Shown piece by piece: positions 1 through 9,965 of a DNA stretch of 26,288 nt (the stretch's first letter is position 1; each line of letters starts with the position of its first letter). The DNA is from Discostella pseudostelligera (Eukaryota > Bacillariophyta > Thalassiosirophyceae > Thalassiosirales > Thalassiosiraceae), in NCBI GenBank assembly GCA_036940085.1, contig JALLBK010000149.1:1-26288 (forward strand), written 5' to 3'. The notes below the pieces were generated by a model. It saw only the letters and a list, made by a program, of their open reading frames with translations, made no database searches and had not been told where the DNA came from. Position numbers and translations under genes: made by a program.

Positions 1-41
1 CTGAGGGAACCAAGGCCGTCACCAAGTTCTCCTCCGCCTAA
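1..41 (+). CDS. H2B: Histone H2B, C-terminal end (5' partial)
   Basis: The frame that starts at base 3 reads EGTKAVTKFSSA and then TAA at 39-41. This matches the end of the H2B C-terminal helix, whose usual eukaryotic form is SEGTKAVTKYTSSK. The two bases before it (ct) fit the end of a Ser codon. H2B pairs with H2A in the nucleosome, and this helix lies on the nucleosome face. Only about 12 residues are inside the window, so the call rests on a short but very characteristic stretch. The gene converges on the mechanosensitive channel gene. A hairpin of histone 3'-end type follows 50 bases after the stop, which supports the call. Confidence 0.85.
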   Translation, partial: EGTKAVTKFSSA

Positions 42-515
42 ATTTACCAACCAATGAGCAATCATCCTTCGGGAACTGCTTAATTAAAACAGGATTTTCT
101 AAAATCCGCCCTGAATTCAAAGAAACTCGTGCCACGCACATATTTCATCTTCGTCTCTTGCTTGCCCAACCTTCACCTATGCACTTAGTATCTCTAGAGA
201 TGGAGGTTTTTGGTAGTCTTTGATACTTGAGCCAAGTCTATTGTTTGCCCACTTTGATCTACAAACAGCCGCCAGAGTTTACGGCCATCAAGAACGATGC
301 ATAATATTATCTGTATATCTATATGCTGCGATTACGAGAAAGTCGCAGATGACTACCGATTACTTCTAATACAAACTATTAACTCTACTCACTCTATCTC
401 TATTGATCAGACAATTCGTCGTTCTCTAATCTATCTCAACCTCTACCACGCAGCATTGAACTCATGTGGTCTCTCTTTATCTCTAGTACAATATATCTAC
501 CACGATACCTATCTT
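42..515. other. Convergent intergenic region, H2B to MscS-like gene
   Basis: This holds the H2B 3' region with its hairpin, and then pyrimidine-rich DNA on the plus strand (many CTCTA/TATC words from about 370 to 510). The latter is purine-rich on the minus strand and probably forms the 3' UTR of the channel gene. Short open frames here have no coding character. No tRNA or other RNA gene was seen. Confidence 0.5.
92..107 (+). promoter_or_regulatory. Candidate histone mRNA 3' stem-loop
   Basis: GGATTTTCTAAAATCC can fold as a six-base-pair stem (GGATTT/AAATCC) closing a four-base loop TCTA. Metazoan histone mRNA stem-loops have the same design: a 6-bp stem starting GG and ending CC, a U-A closing pair, and a UYUN loop. 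It begins 50 bases after the H2B stop, within the usual distance. A purine-rich stretch CAAAGAAAC at 118-126 sits where a histone downstream element would lie. The third to fifth stem pairs are A/T rather than the usual pyrimidine/purine GC pairs, so the match is not perfect. Confidence 0.5.
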
Positions 516-3500
516 CTACTCTGATGATTGTTTCCTCACTAGAAATTGATTTGAACTCGACTGATCAGTCTTTGGATGACGTCTGCTGTACAGTGAATCA
601 GGCACCATTAGGTTCGATTGCATCGGGCACTGGTTTCCAACGACATAACTTGGCAAGAAGTCAATTCCCAGCTTGAATAGGATTTCATTGCAGAAATATT
701 CAAGCTCCCCACGTGCGTGCAAGACGAGCTGCTGATTTTGCCATGATTTGACGTGCTGAACTCTTGCCGAATACACAACCAGCTCGTTAGCAGAATCGAC
801 TTTTGTGATCCTGAAATCAATGAGACTCGACCAAACTCGAGGCTTGTCGCGTATGTATTGCACCAGTGCAGACTTGACGATCTGTATTTGCTCGTGGGTT
901 GCTTTGATTGTCATCGGCAATTGAATATTCACCAAGGCCTTAAGCGATCGAGCATGGTTGACAATCCGAGTATTAGAAATTGCCCCATTATTCACAGTCG
1001 ACAGCTCATTCGTCCGGCAAAGGCGCAGGGTTGTTGTGAACAAATTGCAGTCTTCTACAATCCAAGTGTCGCGATATCCTGGGTCGTCGCTGTTATCCGG
1101 TGCCACATTGTAATCAACGATGGAAATTCTGTCACCTAGGTCGAAGGGTCGACGGACTGCAATCATAATCATACCCTCGATCAGCTTCGCTGCCGATGGT
1201 CCCAGTGCAAAAGCAAATGAGACAAGGACAGTTGACAATGAAATTAGTAGAGTCCAGGGATTCAGATCGAGGACACTCATGATGATAAGTGCAAGAACGA
1301 AGCTGAATGCCCCATTGAAGATGTTCTCAAGCACGCTATCGATCAGAGTTGAATTTCTGTATTATGTCAAGAATGGAAACGAGTCGATTATCTAAATGAT
1401 CAATGGACGACATGTGGAAACAAATTCATCACAGGGACATGACTCTCACCCAACACTAGCGCGGAGGTACTGAATACGTTGGCAATAAACAATAGTCAGA
1501 TGAGATAACAGTCAAGATTGGAACTCGAGACAAATCAGTTGAAGTTACAACTCACGCGGATTCTCTTGTACACTCCATCGCAAGATTGGGCAAAATTCAA
1601 GAGTGAAACTTCATCATATTTATCAGGGCGAAACAACTTCACCAAGCTCTTTGCCTTCTTGTCGTCGAACGTCCCATCTATGTTATATGCCAAACCACCA
1701 ATGACGTCAAAGTTTAGCGTAGAAGATCCAGGAGACAATTCCAATAGGCGTTTGTACAAACTTTTTGCCGATTTGATACACGAATCTCTCGAGAATGCAG
1801 GTCCAAACGAAGAGCCGAACGGGTAAGTATCGTCGAGAAATGTTAACGCTTTTCTGAACTGCAGTATTTCGTGAATGGTAGGATCAGCCTGGCATCACAA
1901 GCACGAGAAGTAAGACATAGAGGAAGAATCGCAAAATCCAAGAGATTTTCGTACCGAGTCAACACGTACCATTTTATCCGCTTTATTGACTGGTTCTTCC
2001 CATTCATCGAGGAGTGATTTAATGCGGGCAGTCGATGAGTCATCACGAAGAACCCCCCGCAAGGGGTCTAGTACAGCGGCAATGGGTGGTTCATCTTCAG
2101 TGAAGAGATATTCTCCGGTGTGGTCATTTTCGTCATCTTTTTGGACTATATCCGATGTGTGATCACGTGGTTCTTGGTCTGGAACCTTTTCCATAGTATC
2201 GGTATCATCCGAAGAGTTACTTCCAGTGCGAAGTCGATTCCATGGTGTTGACGATACCGTGAGTGGACTGTCTGATGTGATTTTCTCTCGTTCATTCTCT
2301 TCGTTTTCTGCATCGAGATCTGGGAAGGATGTTTTCGACCCTTGCCTGTTGACGATATCAATCATTGTTGAGGCTTTGATGTTATCCTGCAGCATTGATG
2401 TATTGATTCTTGAATCATTTCGTTCATGTGCAGGATGGTCTACCTCATGGAGATCAAAATCCACAATGGCATTGCCAAGATCCGCCACTTCGGTGAGGAG
2501 TATCATCGACTCCATAATCTTCTCCATCTTAGGCCTGTAGTGATTATATCTGCATTCGAGAAACAGAGAGACAACACTTGTCACTGAGAGGCTGCTGGAC
2601 GCCACACGCTGAACAAATAGTATCACATGATCACTCACACGCGCTTCCCCAAGTAAAGTGCCAAGACAGTTCTTTTCAGAGAAGTGGAAACGCCCACAAT
2701 TAACATCGCCAACAAGATTTCCTCATATTTCTCCGATTCAACAACACCACCACTTGGATTTTCAGCGGTGAACATTTCAATATCAGTAAAGTAGAGCCAG
2801 TGGTCAAAGAACATGCTGCTGGGATCATTTCCGCGTCCTTTGTAGATCAATAGATAATTCAACAGTGCCCAGGAGGTGAGAATGAAAGGCCAGCCCTTGG
2901 CATTGATCGTGTAGAGTGTCGCCAGGGGTCCAATCAGCTGAACACTGAGAAGGCAGCGCATGGCGGAAACGTCTGAAAAAAGTGATTGATGAGCGTACGG
3001 ACAGCATCAGGCCTTCATTGAGCATGTATGCACAAGCACCATGTAGCACTCACCGACAAGCAAGTATTCTGCAACAAAAGCCATCTTCGTAACAGGAAAT
3101 ACATATTAGGGAGACGAATCATAGACAAAGAATTGACAACATCCGCACACCGCTACCACGTATGGACTTACCAGTAATGTTACGTAGTGCCGAATGACAA
3201 ATAAAATCCACCACGAGATGGAGGCATCCGTTGAGAAAATCGGCAGTATCGGATTATTCAACTGGTAGTAGAAGAATGCAGAGATGGACAACAGAGGAAT
3301 AATGAACATGGAAACATCATTCTGCAACGAGTTCCAAAGCCTCTCTTTCACGTATGCTCCATCGAAGGCCACTGCCAACATCTTCAATTGCTTACAGAGC
3401 TCATTCCACCAAACACAGAATGTATAGAACCGACTACCGGGAGTTTTTGCCTGTGTGTAAGATGCGAAGGAAGTTAAGCCTCCTCGGGGGCTGGGCTTGC

Positions 3501-5232
3501 TTTTGACCTGCTGAGGACCACTGCTTGGCTCTACCAACGGAGTTTGCTCATCCGCAGCTGCATTGTCTGTTGCGTCCACGGAAACCGGAGGCACCACTGG
3601 GTACGATGCGAGTCGAGATAGAAATTTCGCATTTTCCTCGTCAAGGACATCCGATTTGGCAGCAACAACATCATCCGCTTCCTCGTTCTCGGGAATCTTG
3701 CACAACTCTTGGACATTTTCCACTACCCGAAACAACTGGTCAACGTTGGACATGAACCCATAGTTGGAAAAGAATGGCGAAGAGGAAATGCCAGAGAATG
3801 GACGATGCTTCCCCCACTTTTGATTATTGCTGTTGTTTCCCCTCCTTGATTCGTTTTCGGCACTTAATGGTCCGCTACTGTATCGACTTCCCCCGCCACT
3901 TCGTCTGCCAACTTCCTCGTCATCACTTTTGTGACTTCTTGTCCCTCCTCCACCACTTCTACGCTGACTTCCACTCGATGGACATTCGTTATTATTTTGC
4001 CGTTGAGCTTCCATAATACCCATCAAATCGGGGAAATCACTGTCCGACATGGATCGGATATTCGGCTCATCGAAATTGTCGACAACCTTGTTCGCTTTCA
4101 TGGATAGTGCGACAAATTTTGCTCGTTCTCCCGGAGTGGTTAATGTTGTCGGAACACCACCACCGCTGCTAGTACCACCTCGGAAATGAAATCCAGTAGG
4201 GACTGCCGACTTGACACGCCGGTGTCTGTTACTACTACTGCTACCTTGTTTGGGCGGCCGTACTGCATGATGCCCATGATCGGTAGTGAGATTGGGGAAC
4301 GCATTCACAAACTCGTCAACATCAGAAGAACTAACGTAACCGTCTGATGGGGGAGGACTCTGGAGCGAAGAAGATTGGTGCCTCGAACGACCAAGTGAAA
4401 TGCTCCGACTACCTAGAGTTGGCCTAGTTATTATTTGAGGACCATCATTGGTTAATGCCCTAGGCCTCGGAAATGCAGAGGAGATATGCTCAGTAAACAC
4501 ATCATCTTCGTTCGGAAGCAGTGTCGATGCATTTTGTGAGGTGGTGCGATGGTGATGATACTTCCGTGAATGAGGTGCAATGTCTGCATTCGCAAAGGTA
4601 ACATGACGGCGTTCCAAAACTTCAAGAAGTGTCTAGAGAAGTAAAGGAGGAATTGATACGTCATAATCAGGAAATTGCCCCAAAATAATGCATCCATGAA
4701 TACATAATCCACAACAAACAATACTCACTGCTTCTGCCTCATCCTCCACCACTTCTGCTTCTTTCTCCAAACTTGCCAAGAGCAAATTCATATCCATATT
4801 AGCTCTCGGTATCGATGGATCATCATCGTCAACCATCACGTTCGACTTGAACCCTCTGTCCCAGTTGTTACCGCTAACCCTTCGTGTTCGAAATGAAAAT
4901 TCCGCCAATCTTCCATCAGTGGTACTACTACTTGGATTACTTTCATAGGTGTTGGATCGTTCACGTGCACTAGCTGATTGCTTGTAGGTAATGTCTCTCC
5001 GATCTCTTCGTTGTAGAAGGGTAGTGGGTGGTGCATTGGATAAGCTACCTGGCGGTGGTGGACGCGTAGGGCTATTAGTAGTAGTACTAGTGGTAGATGC
5101 TTTCAATGCATCGCCTACAGATGAAGTGTTGGGAGATAATGACGGCATTTCATTGGATGATGATGGCTGTGCTGCTGCCGCTGGTGGAGTTAACGATGCT
5201 GTGCTGCTGCTCCCTACGACTTCGACTGCCAT
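516..5232 (-). CDS. MscS-like mechanosensitive ion channel (MSL family), eight exons
   Basis: A membrane-tension-gated channel of the eukaryotic MscS-like family. Proposed exons on the minus strand are 5232-4729, 4632-3172, 3084-3054, 2972-2639, 2549-1970, 1888-1556, 1469-1450 and 1356-516. All junctions are GT-AG and the total is 4104 nt, or 1367 residues. Residues 1 to about 600 are Ser/Asn/Gly-rich and look disordered. Membrane segments begin near 609 and 639, and further ones lie in 656-777. Exon 5 adds an acidic cytosolic insertion. Residues about 1015-1075 look like a degenerate EF-hand pair, as in MSL proteins. The pore helix and beta domain follow, with the family motif RPFDLGDRI at 1157-1165. 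Exons of 31 and 20 nt are needed to keep EYLLVD and YLRASVG in frame. The start is the first ATG after an in-frame stop. The target membrane is not clear. Confidence 0.85.
1450..1469 (-). other. 20-nt microexon of the MscS-like gene
   Basis: Exon 6 ends in phase 0 at 1556 and exon 8 can only be entered one base before a codon boundary, so a direct join breaks the frame. Between them an AG at 1471-1470, 20 exon bases and a GTGAGA donor at 1449 restore it exactly. They add YLRASVG (the Gly codon is split), the residues expected between VYKRIR and NSTLID in this family. Flanking introns are 86 and 93 nt. Confidence 0.75.
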
Positions 5233-5802
5233 GATTTTGTCCTATTCTGCTTCCCACGAGAGGATATCTTCTACCTACACAAACCCAATATGACGACGGT
5301 TGGCGGAGTTGGAGAAAATACAGACAATCTCTCTTGACGGCGCGGATCTTTTCTATAAAAATGCAACCACGAGAGGAATGGTCTATTGGCCATATCATTG
5401 AATAGCCGACATCATTATTGGAGTTGCTGTTGAATTCATCATCATCATCATCGTCATCCAGGGAGTCGATGATCTCCTCTCGACGAATCGACACCGACTA
5501 CCGACTATCGTACCGACATCGATGGTCGACCAAGGTTCGTGGTGGATGGCGGTGGCGGCGGATTCCGGATTTGGATTTTGGAGGGAAGATGCGATCTTGT
5601 TTTGGCGGGAAACAATGACACAGAATGAACTGCAGAATCTGTCCTTCGACGGAGTCTTGGCTCCCAGTCTGTCAGTCGGCGGCAGCAGAACAATGGTATG
5701 AATTCACGTAGGAATACGTAGAACGGGCCATTCGAACTTTTCACCCTATGATGTCTCCTACCTACCGAACACTAACACCAACAAACCATTAGCACTTCTT
5801 CC
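5233..5802. promoter_or_regulatory. Divergent promoter, MscS-like gene / voltage-sensor-like gene
   Basis: This 570-base region separates two divergent membrane-protein genes. It contains a (TCA)n microsatellite at about 5437-5452 in the presumed 5' UTR of the channel gene, GC-rich DNA at 5540-5580, and one perfect E2F-like element at 5601-5612. Overlapping short open frames on both strands are low-complexity and are not supported as genes. Confidence 0.5.
5601..5612 (+). promoter_or_regulatory. E2F-like element TTTGGCGGGAAA
   Basis: A perfect match to the classical E2F/DP recognition form TTTGGCGGGAA, placed 202 bases before the start of the voltage-sensor-like gene and 369 bases before that of the channel gene. 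The same word recurs in three other divergent promoters of the window. Binding is inferred from the motif only. Confidence 0.45.
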
Positions 5803-8397
5803 ATGAAAGGAACACCGCCATCTTCTGGATCGCTACCCTCTCTTCTTCTCTCCAAAGAAGTGGGCGCGGCCACCTGCAGTTCCGATTCTGCCGCCGCCGC
5901 CGCCGACAGTGTCGCTTCACAGAACAAGGATGAACAATTATTGCTGCACAACGCCGCTACTATTCGTCCCGAACAGAAAATAATGCCATCATCCTCCTCC
6001 TCTCCCACCACGGCGCGATCATCCTCATCCTCTCTGTGGGAATTCGAATCTACCGCCGCAGTTGCCGACACTGACAACGACGATAACGACGACAGTGATA
6101 CTAAATTGAAATTCGACGTGCCAGAATCGGAATTGAAAAATATCTTGTCGGAAGTGGAATTGGTAGCGAGGAGTAGAGCAACGTGGATTGTGTATAATAA
6201 TATGGAGGGGGGACAGCATTTGAATGAAAGCACCCATTGTGATTCTACGCAACAACTGTGCAATGATGGACCATTGAATGACCAGAATTTGATTTGCGAG
6301 AGTAGTAATTATTTGGCGCACCCGACCGACTGTCGGGAAGAAGATTTGTCATCACCCATATTGCCAAATTCACCAATATCATCTCCTCAGAATAGCAACA
6401 ACGACAGCAGCATGATGATTCACGGCAAAATTATTGATGAGGATGCATTGAGACTTTGCATAACTCCTCCACCTCCATCAAGTGATCAAAATCAACCCAC
6501 ACCACAATCATTACATCGTCCTACAACGGCTGACAACATCATTACCACATCACCTCCATCCATACAAAGGACGATCAAAGAACTATCATCGACAATATCG
6601 TCATCATCATGTAACAACAATAACAGTGCACAAAGAGAATGGTTAGATCCATTTCCCACCCCAGATGTGTCAATCCATAGTCTCTACGGATCTCCATGCT
6701 CCACCTCCACAATAATTCTTCGAGGAAGCCCCACCGATCATGATGATGAACTGGTGGACAAAGTAGGGACAGAGAAGAATGGGAAAATTAATAATATTCT
6801 GAATGCCATTCCGAAATTCCCACCAATTGAGGAATTTAGTGAGCAATGTGGTAGTACGTCGGAGAGTCCACTTCGTCCATCATCGAGAATAATTGGGAGT
6901 GCCAAAATCACCATGCGGAAAGTTTACTCCGAAAGTCACTTGCCGCTACTTGAACGACTGTCGATGGAGTGCATTTGGGGTGCACTAAATTCTGGTCCTG
7001 ATGGCAATGAACTTCTGTCGGAGGACGACACTACTGACGATGTTATAACTGCACACAAGAAGGCGCATCATCGGAGGAGGCACAGTGAGATTTGGACGGG
7101 TCAGCAAAGCAAAGATTTGGAATGTCGACATGACGACAGTGAACAGCAGGTCACGCCTCCTCGTTGTCTGACAGACCAACATCATTCGATCCATCGTAGC
7201 TTGACTGCCCCGTTGGAACCGTCATGGGAAGTAGTAGGCCTTCGCAAACGTTCAGTGCGCAATCCAGAGAGCACTTCTTGCAACATCAACAATAATGAAA
7301 TGAGCCGAACAAAGAATGATCACATCCTCGGGCGTCGAAACACAATCGCATCATCAGATCAGCGTACCGAGTCTTTGGCTCCTCCTTCTGTCGATCTAAG
7401 TACTTTCACCACCAACAACATGAGATTCCACGCATTGAAAGTCAAATCTTCCAAAGCCGTGGCATCTGCCAAAAATTCCGCCGGCGAAGTATTCAGTCCA
7501 GTACGCACCGTCGTCCAACAGAGTACACAACGTGCTGCTAAGCTTGTCCGGCACACCCGACAAAGGATAAAAGAGCGCAAGGAAATTCGGAAACAACGTC
7601 GTTTGGCACGCAGTAAGGCAGGATCATGGTGGATTGTCATACCTGCCGACCATCCGTACAAAATCATATGGGATATCTTGACAATGCTATGGGCAGCGCT
7701 CGGAGCCTACCGCACTCATGTCCGCATACGTGATCGTGTCTTTGATCAAAGTCCACTTATCATCTTGACGGAGGTTTGGTTTACAGTGGACATTTTACTC
7801 AATTTTATTACCGAGCATAAGACTAGTGAGGGGGATGTGATTCGAGATGGAAAGGCGGTGTGGGCTAGATATTTAACGACATGGTTTGTCATTGACATAC
7901 TATCGTTGATACCGTGGGAGCGTATATATGTCCGACCAATTGTGGAACGAATTAAACGACGGAATTTCTTTCAAAAGACCTTCTTCCGATCCAAAGCGGT
8001 AGTTCGTGTCTCCCGAGTGCTTCGGGGACGGCATATCAAGTTGTTTGGGAAGGTATCGAAACGAACGGGAATGTCTTTGCATCGAATGGTCGCGCTTTTG
8101 ATCAAATACCTTCCCAAGTACTTGCTGTTTATGCGCAATATGAAGGGAGCCTTGGTGGTTAGAGCACTTCGTTTTGTCCATTGGCTACATAATATTTACA
8201 AGAAGATCTGGGTAAAAGCGAGGAATGCAAGACAGAATTTGGCCGTGCGACATTCCGTCTTAAGCCCGAATGAGAATGACTTTGATTCGGAATCGGATGA
8301 TGAGGATGATCTCGATGAAGATGATGGCGCCGCCGACGACGACGACGATAGTGACAATGAAGTTCAACCAAGACGTCGTTTGTTCACCGAAAGTTAA
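5803..8397 (+). CDS. Voltage-sensor-like membrane protein without a pore domain
   Basis: A single-exon 864-residue protein. Residues 1 to about 540 are Ser/Asn/Asp-rich and probably disordered; about 545-610 are strongly basic. From 617 the sequence resembles the S1-S4 part of EAG/CNG-type cation channels. HPYKIIWD opens S1 (617-624), FTVDILLNF lies in S2 (660-668), and WFVIDILSLIPW is S3 (694-705). An S4-like helix follows with R735, R738, R741 and H744 at every third position. About 50 further residues contain KYLPKYLLFMRNMKG, and the protein then ends in an Asp/Glu-rich tail. No selectivity filter, S5-S6 pair or cyclic-nucleotide-binding domain follows. The next gene's stop lies only 84 bases past this stop, so missing downstream exons are unlikely. 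Its function is unknown: a free voltage sensor, a regulatory subunit, or a diatom-specific family are all possible. Confidence 0.7.
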   Translation: MKGTPPSSGSLPSLLLSKEVGAATCSSDSAAAAADSVASQNKDEQLLLHNAATIRPEQKIMPSSSSSPTTARSSSSSLWEFESTAAVADTDNDDNDDSDTKLKFDVPESELKNILSEVELVARSRATWIVYNNMEGGQHLNESTHCDSTQQLCNDGPLNDQNLICESSNYLAHPTDCREEDLSSPILPNSPISSPQNSNNDSSMMIHGKIIDEDALRLCITPPPPSSDQNQPTPQSLHRPTTADNIITTSPPSIQRTIKELSSTISSSSCNNNNSAQREWLDPFPTPDVSIHSLYGSPCSTSTIILRGSPTDHDDELVDKVGTEKNGKINNILNAIPKFPPIEEFSEQCGSTSESPLRPSSRIIGSAKITMRKVYSESHLPLLERLSMECIWGALNSGPDGNELLSEDDTTDDVITAHKKAHHRRRHSEIWTGQQSKDLECRHDDSEQQVTPPRCLTDQHHSIHRSLTAPLEPSWEVVGLRKRSVRNPESTSCNINNNEMSRTKNDHILGRRNTIASSDQRTESLAPPSVDLSTFTTNNMRFHALKVKSSKAVASAKNSAGEVFSPVRTVVQQSTQRAAKLVRHTRQRIKERKEIRKQRRLARSKAGSWWIVIPADHPYKIIWDILTMLWAALGAYRTHVRIRDRVFDQSPLIILTEVWFTVDILLNFITEHKTSEGDVIRDGKAVWARYLTTWFVIDILSLIPWERIYVRPIVERIKRRNFFQKTFFRSKAVVRVSRVLRGRHIKLFGKVSKRTGMSLHRMVALLIKYLPKYLLFMRNMKGALVVRALRFVHWLHNIYKKIWVKARNARQNLAVRHSVLSPNENDFDSESDDEDDLDEDDGAADDDDDSDNEVQPRRRLFTES

Positions 8398-8481
8398 TCG
8401 GTTGTGCAAACTTGCGGATTGAGTTAATAGTTGTTCATTAGAGTACCATAACACTGAATGTTTGTCTACCATTATTTTCTC

Positions 8482-9965
8482 CTAGCCAGGATATATACCA
8501 GGCTGGATGTAACCCTTGCTGTCTAGCACACAAAATAATTCCCTCTGATCACCGCCATCGGTCGAATAATGAAGTCCCTTACAAACATCTGGCAATGGCA
8601 TGTTCAAACAACAATAATCGAGCAACGCCAGGTGACATATTCTCCGTTGTGTTTCAATGGAAACCAACTCGGAATTAAAACGACGTGGATAGGACCTGCC
8701 TTCAATCACCCCACTTTCTTTTTTGCCACTTCCCAAAGTTGCATTCTCCCCCAGAAACTGTGTAGTAATGCTCTTCCATCCTGCTTCGATGTCTGACGTG
8801 TTGTAAATTTGTGTTATGTGCAGTGGTAGGCCATCTTCCGACGACAGCAATGGCACTTGCAGTGTCAGACTATCAGAGATATGGAATACAGAATATGCAA
8901 TGCGTAAGAATTATCGGTTCGCAAGACAAGACAAAAACACAACAAAGGCAAAAAGAATTAACTGAACTGTAGATCAAATGGGTCACGTCCATCATACTCC
9001 TTCACAAATCGTTCAAATCGAGACGTCAAAGTTCCATTCTCTTTACTCTCTCGAAACACACAGTCTTTTCTATTGTTTCTTGTGTCTATTGGACAAAATA
9101 CATCTTCATACTCCTGATAGGTATGAATGTTCTCGTACAGATACGGAAATGGATGAGCTTTGTTGCTACCATCCTGCTGCTGCTGCTGCTGCTGCTGCCA
9201 TGGAGCAGTTCGGATATAGGCCTCATCATATTGGGAATAGAATCGAGGTAATGGATCACGAACAAATGTAATCACATTCAATTTCGATTCCTCATTCTCA
9301 TTATCGTAATCTTTTGGTTGCAATGATATTTTCCGTTCCCCCGCTTGGAAATAATTCTTTAGTACATATCGTGACGTACTCGATGCACATTTCGGTAACA
9401 TGATATATGCCAGCTTATGCTTCTCGGAGTATGATACAAAAATATTACTTCCATCACCACGACCTCCCTGAAAGTGGTTTTTATATATGTTTGGATCGGC
9501 GTAGCAGTGTTGGAATGTTTGGACATGAGATAGTGACAATGTTCCAGGAGCGAATTCGAGTGGTACATTGGGAGAGTCATCGAGTCGAGATAATGCGGCG
9601 TGATGAGTGTTGGCATCCTTGTCTTTTCCGAGGAGGATCCATGCAACTAAGTCGGAGATGGTGCTGCGAGGTGCTCCTTTGCCTTCGAATATCACCGCCC
9701 CCGTCGTTGTAGAAGTAGTAGTTGTTTTTGCAGCTGATGATGATAGTGAGGTTGTGTCGTCTTGGTTCGATTTCTTACGATCATCTACACCGCCACCACT
9801 GCTACTCCCAAGAATGCTCGGCGGTAATCTTGATGTTGGGATTGCAGTCAATGAAGGATTGGCGAAATATATGGTGGTGCAGGAGAATGCAAAGGCGGCC
9901 AAGAGTAGCGCAGTTAATTCCCTTTCGCCGCGAATGGAGGAGCCCAACTTCTTTACTTTACCCAT
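8482..9965 (-). CDS. Membrane-anchored sulfotransferase (Sulfotransfer_2-like), two exons
   Basis: Probably transfers sulfate from PAPS to a glycan or other acceptor in the Golgi. Exons 9965-8968 and 8869-8482 give 461 residues. A short basic N-terminus precedes one hydrophobic segment (about 17-35), the type II layout of Golgi enzymes. LPKCASSTSRYVL (from 190) is the 5'-phosphosulfate loop with Lys192. FVRDPLPRFYSQYDE, with Arg236 and Ser244, is the 3'-phosphate site. A run of eight Gln (CAG codons) follows. The intron donor is GTTCAG, weaker than its neighbours, but the join gives DLHLTLQ, expected in the family, and closes the frame. The frame stays open upstream without an ATG (a TTG occurs at 10016), so Met 9965 was chosen. 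Substrate specificity cannot be read from the sequence. Confidence 0.8.
9174..9198 (-). repeat. CAG/CTG trinucleotide repeat (poly-Gln)
   Basis: Eight CTG units on the plus strand read as eight Gln codons in the sulfotransferase, just after the 3'-phosphate-binding motif. The tract is pure, so its length may vary between strains or alleles. Confidence 0.9.

Noticed and set aside
1518..1826. Plus-strand open frame ending in GGTAAGTA, looking like an exon with a donor
   Set aside because: It lies antisense to exon 6 of the channel gene, whose minus-strand protein matches the MSL family.
5150..5494. Minus-strand frame with an Asp run upstream of the channel gene
   Set aside because: It is in another frame, is low-complexity from a TCA/ATC microsatellite, overlaps the real start, and shows no family resemblance.
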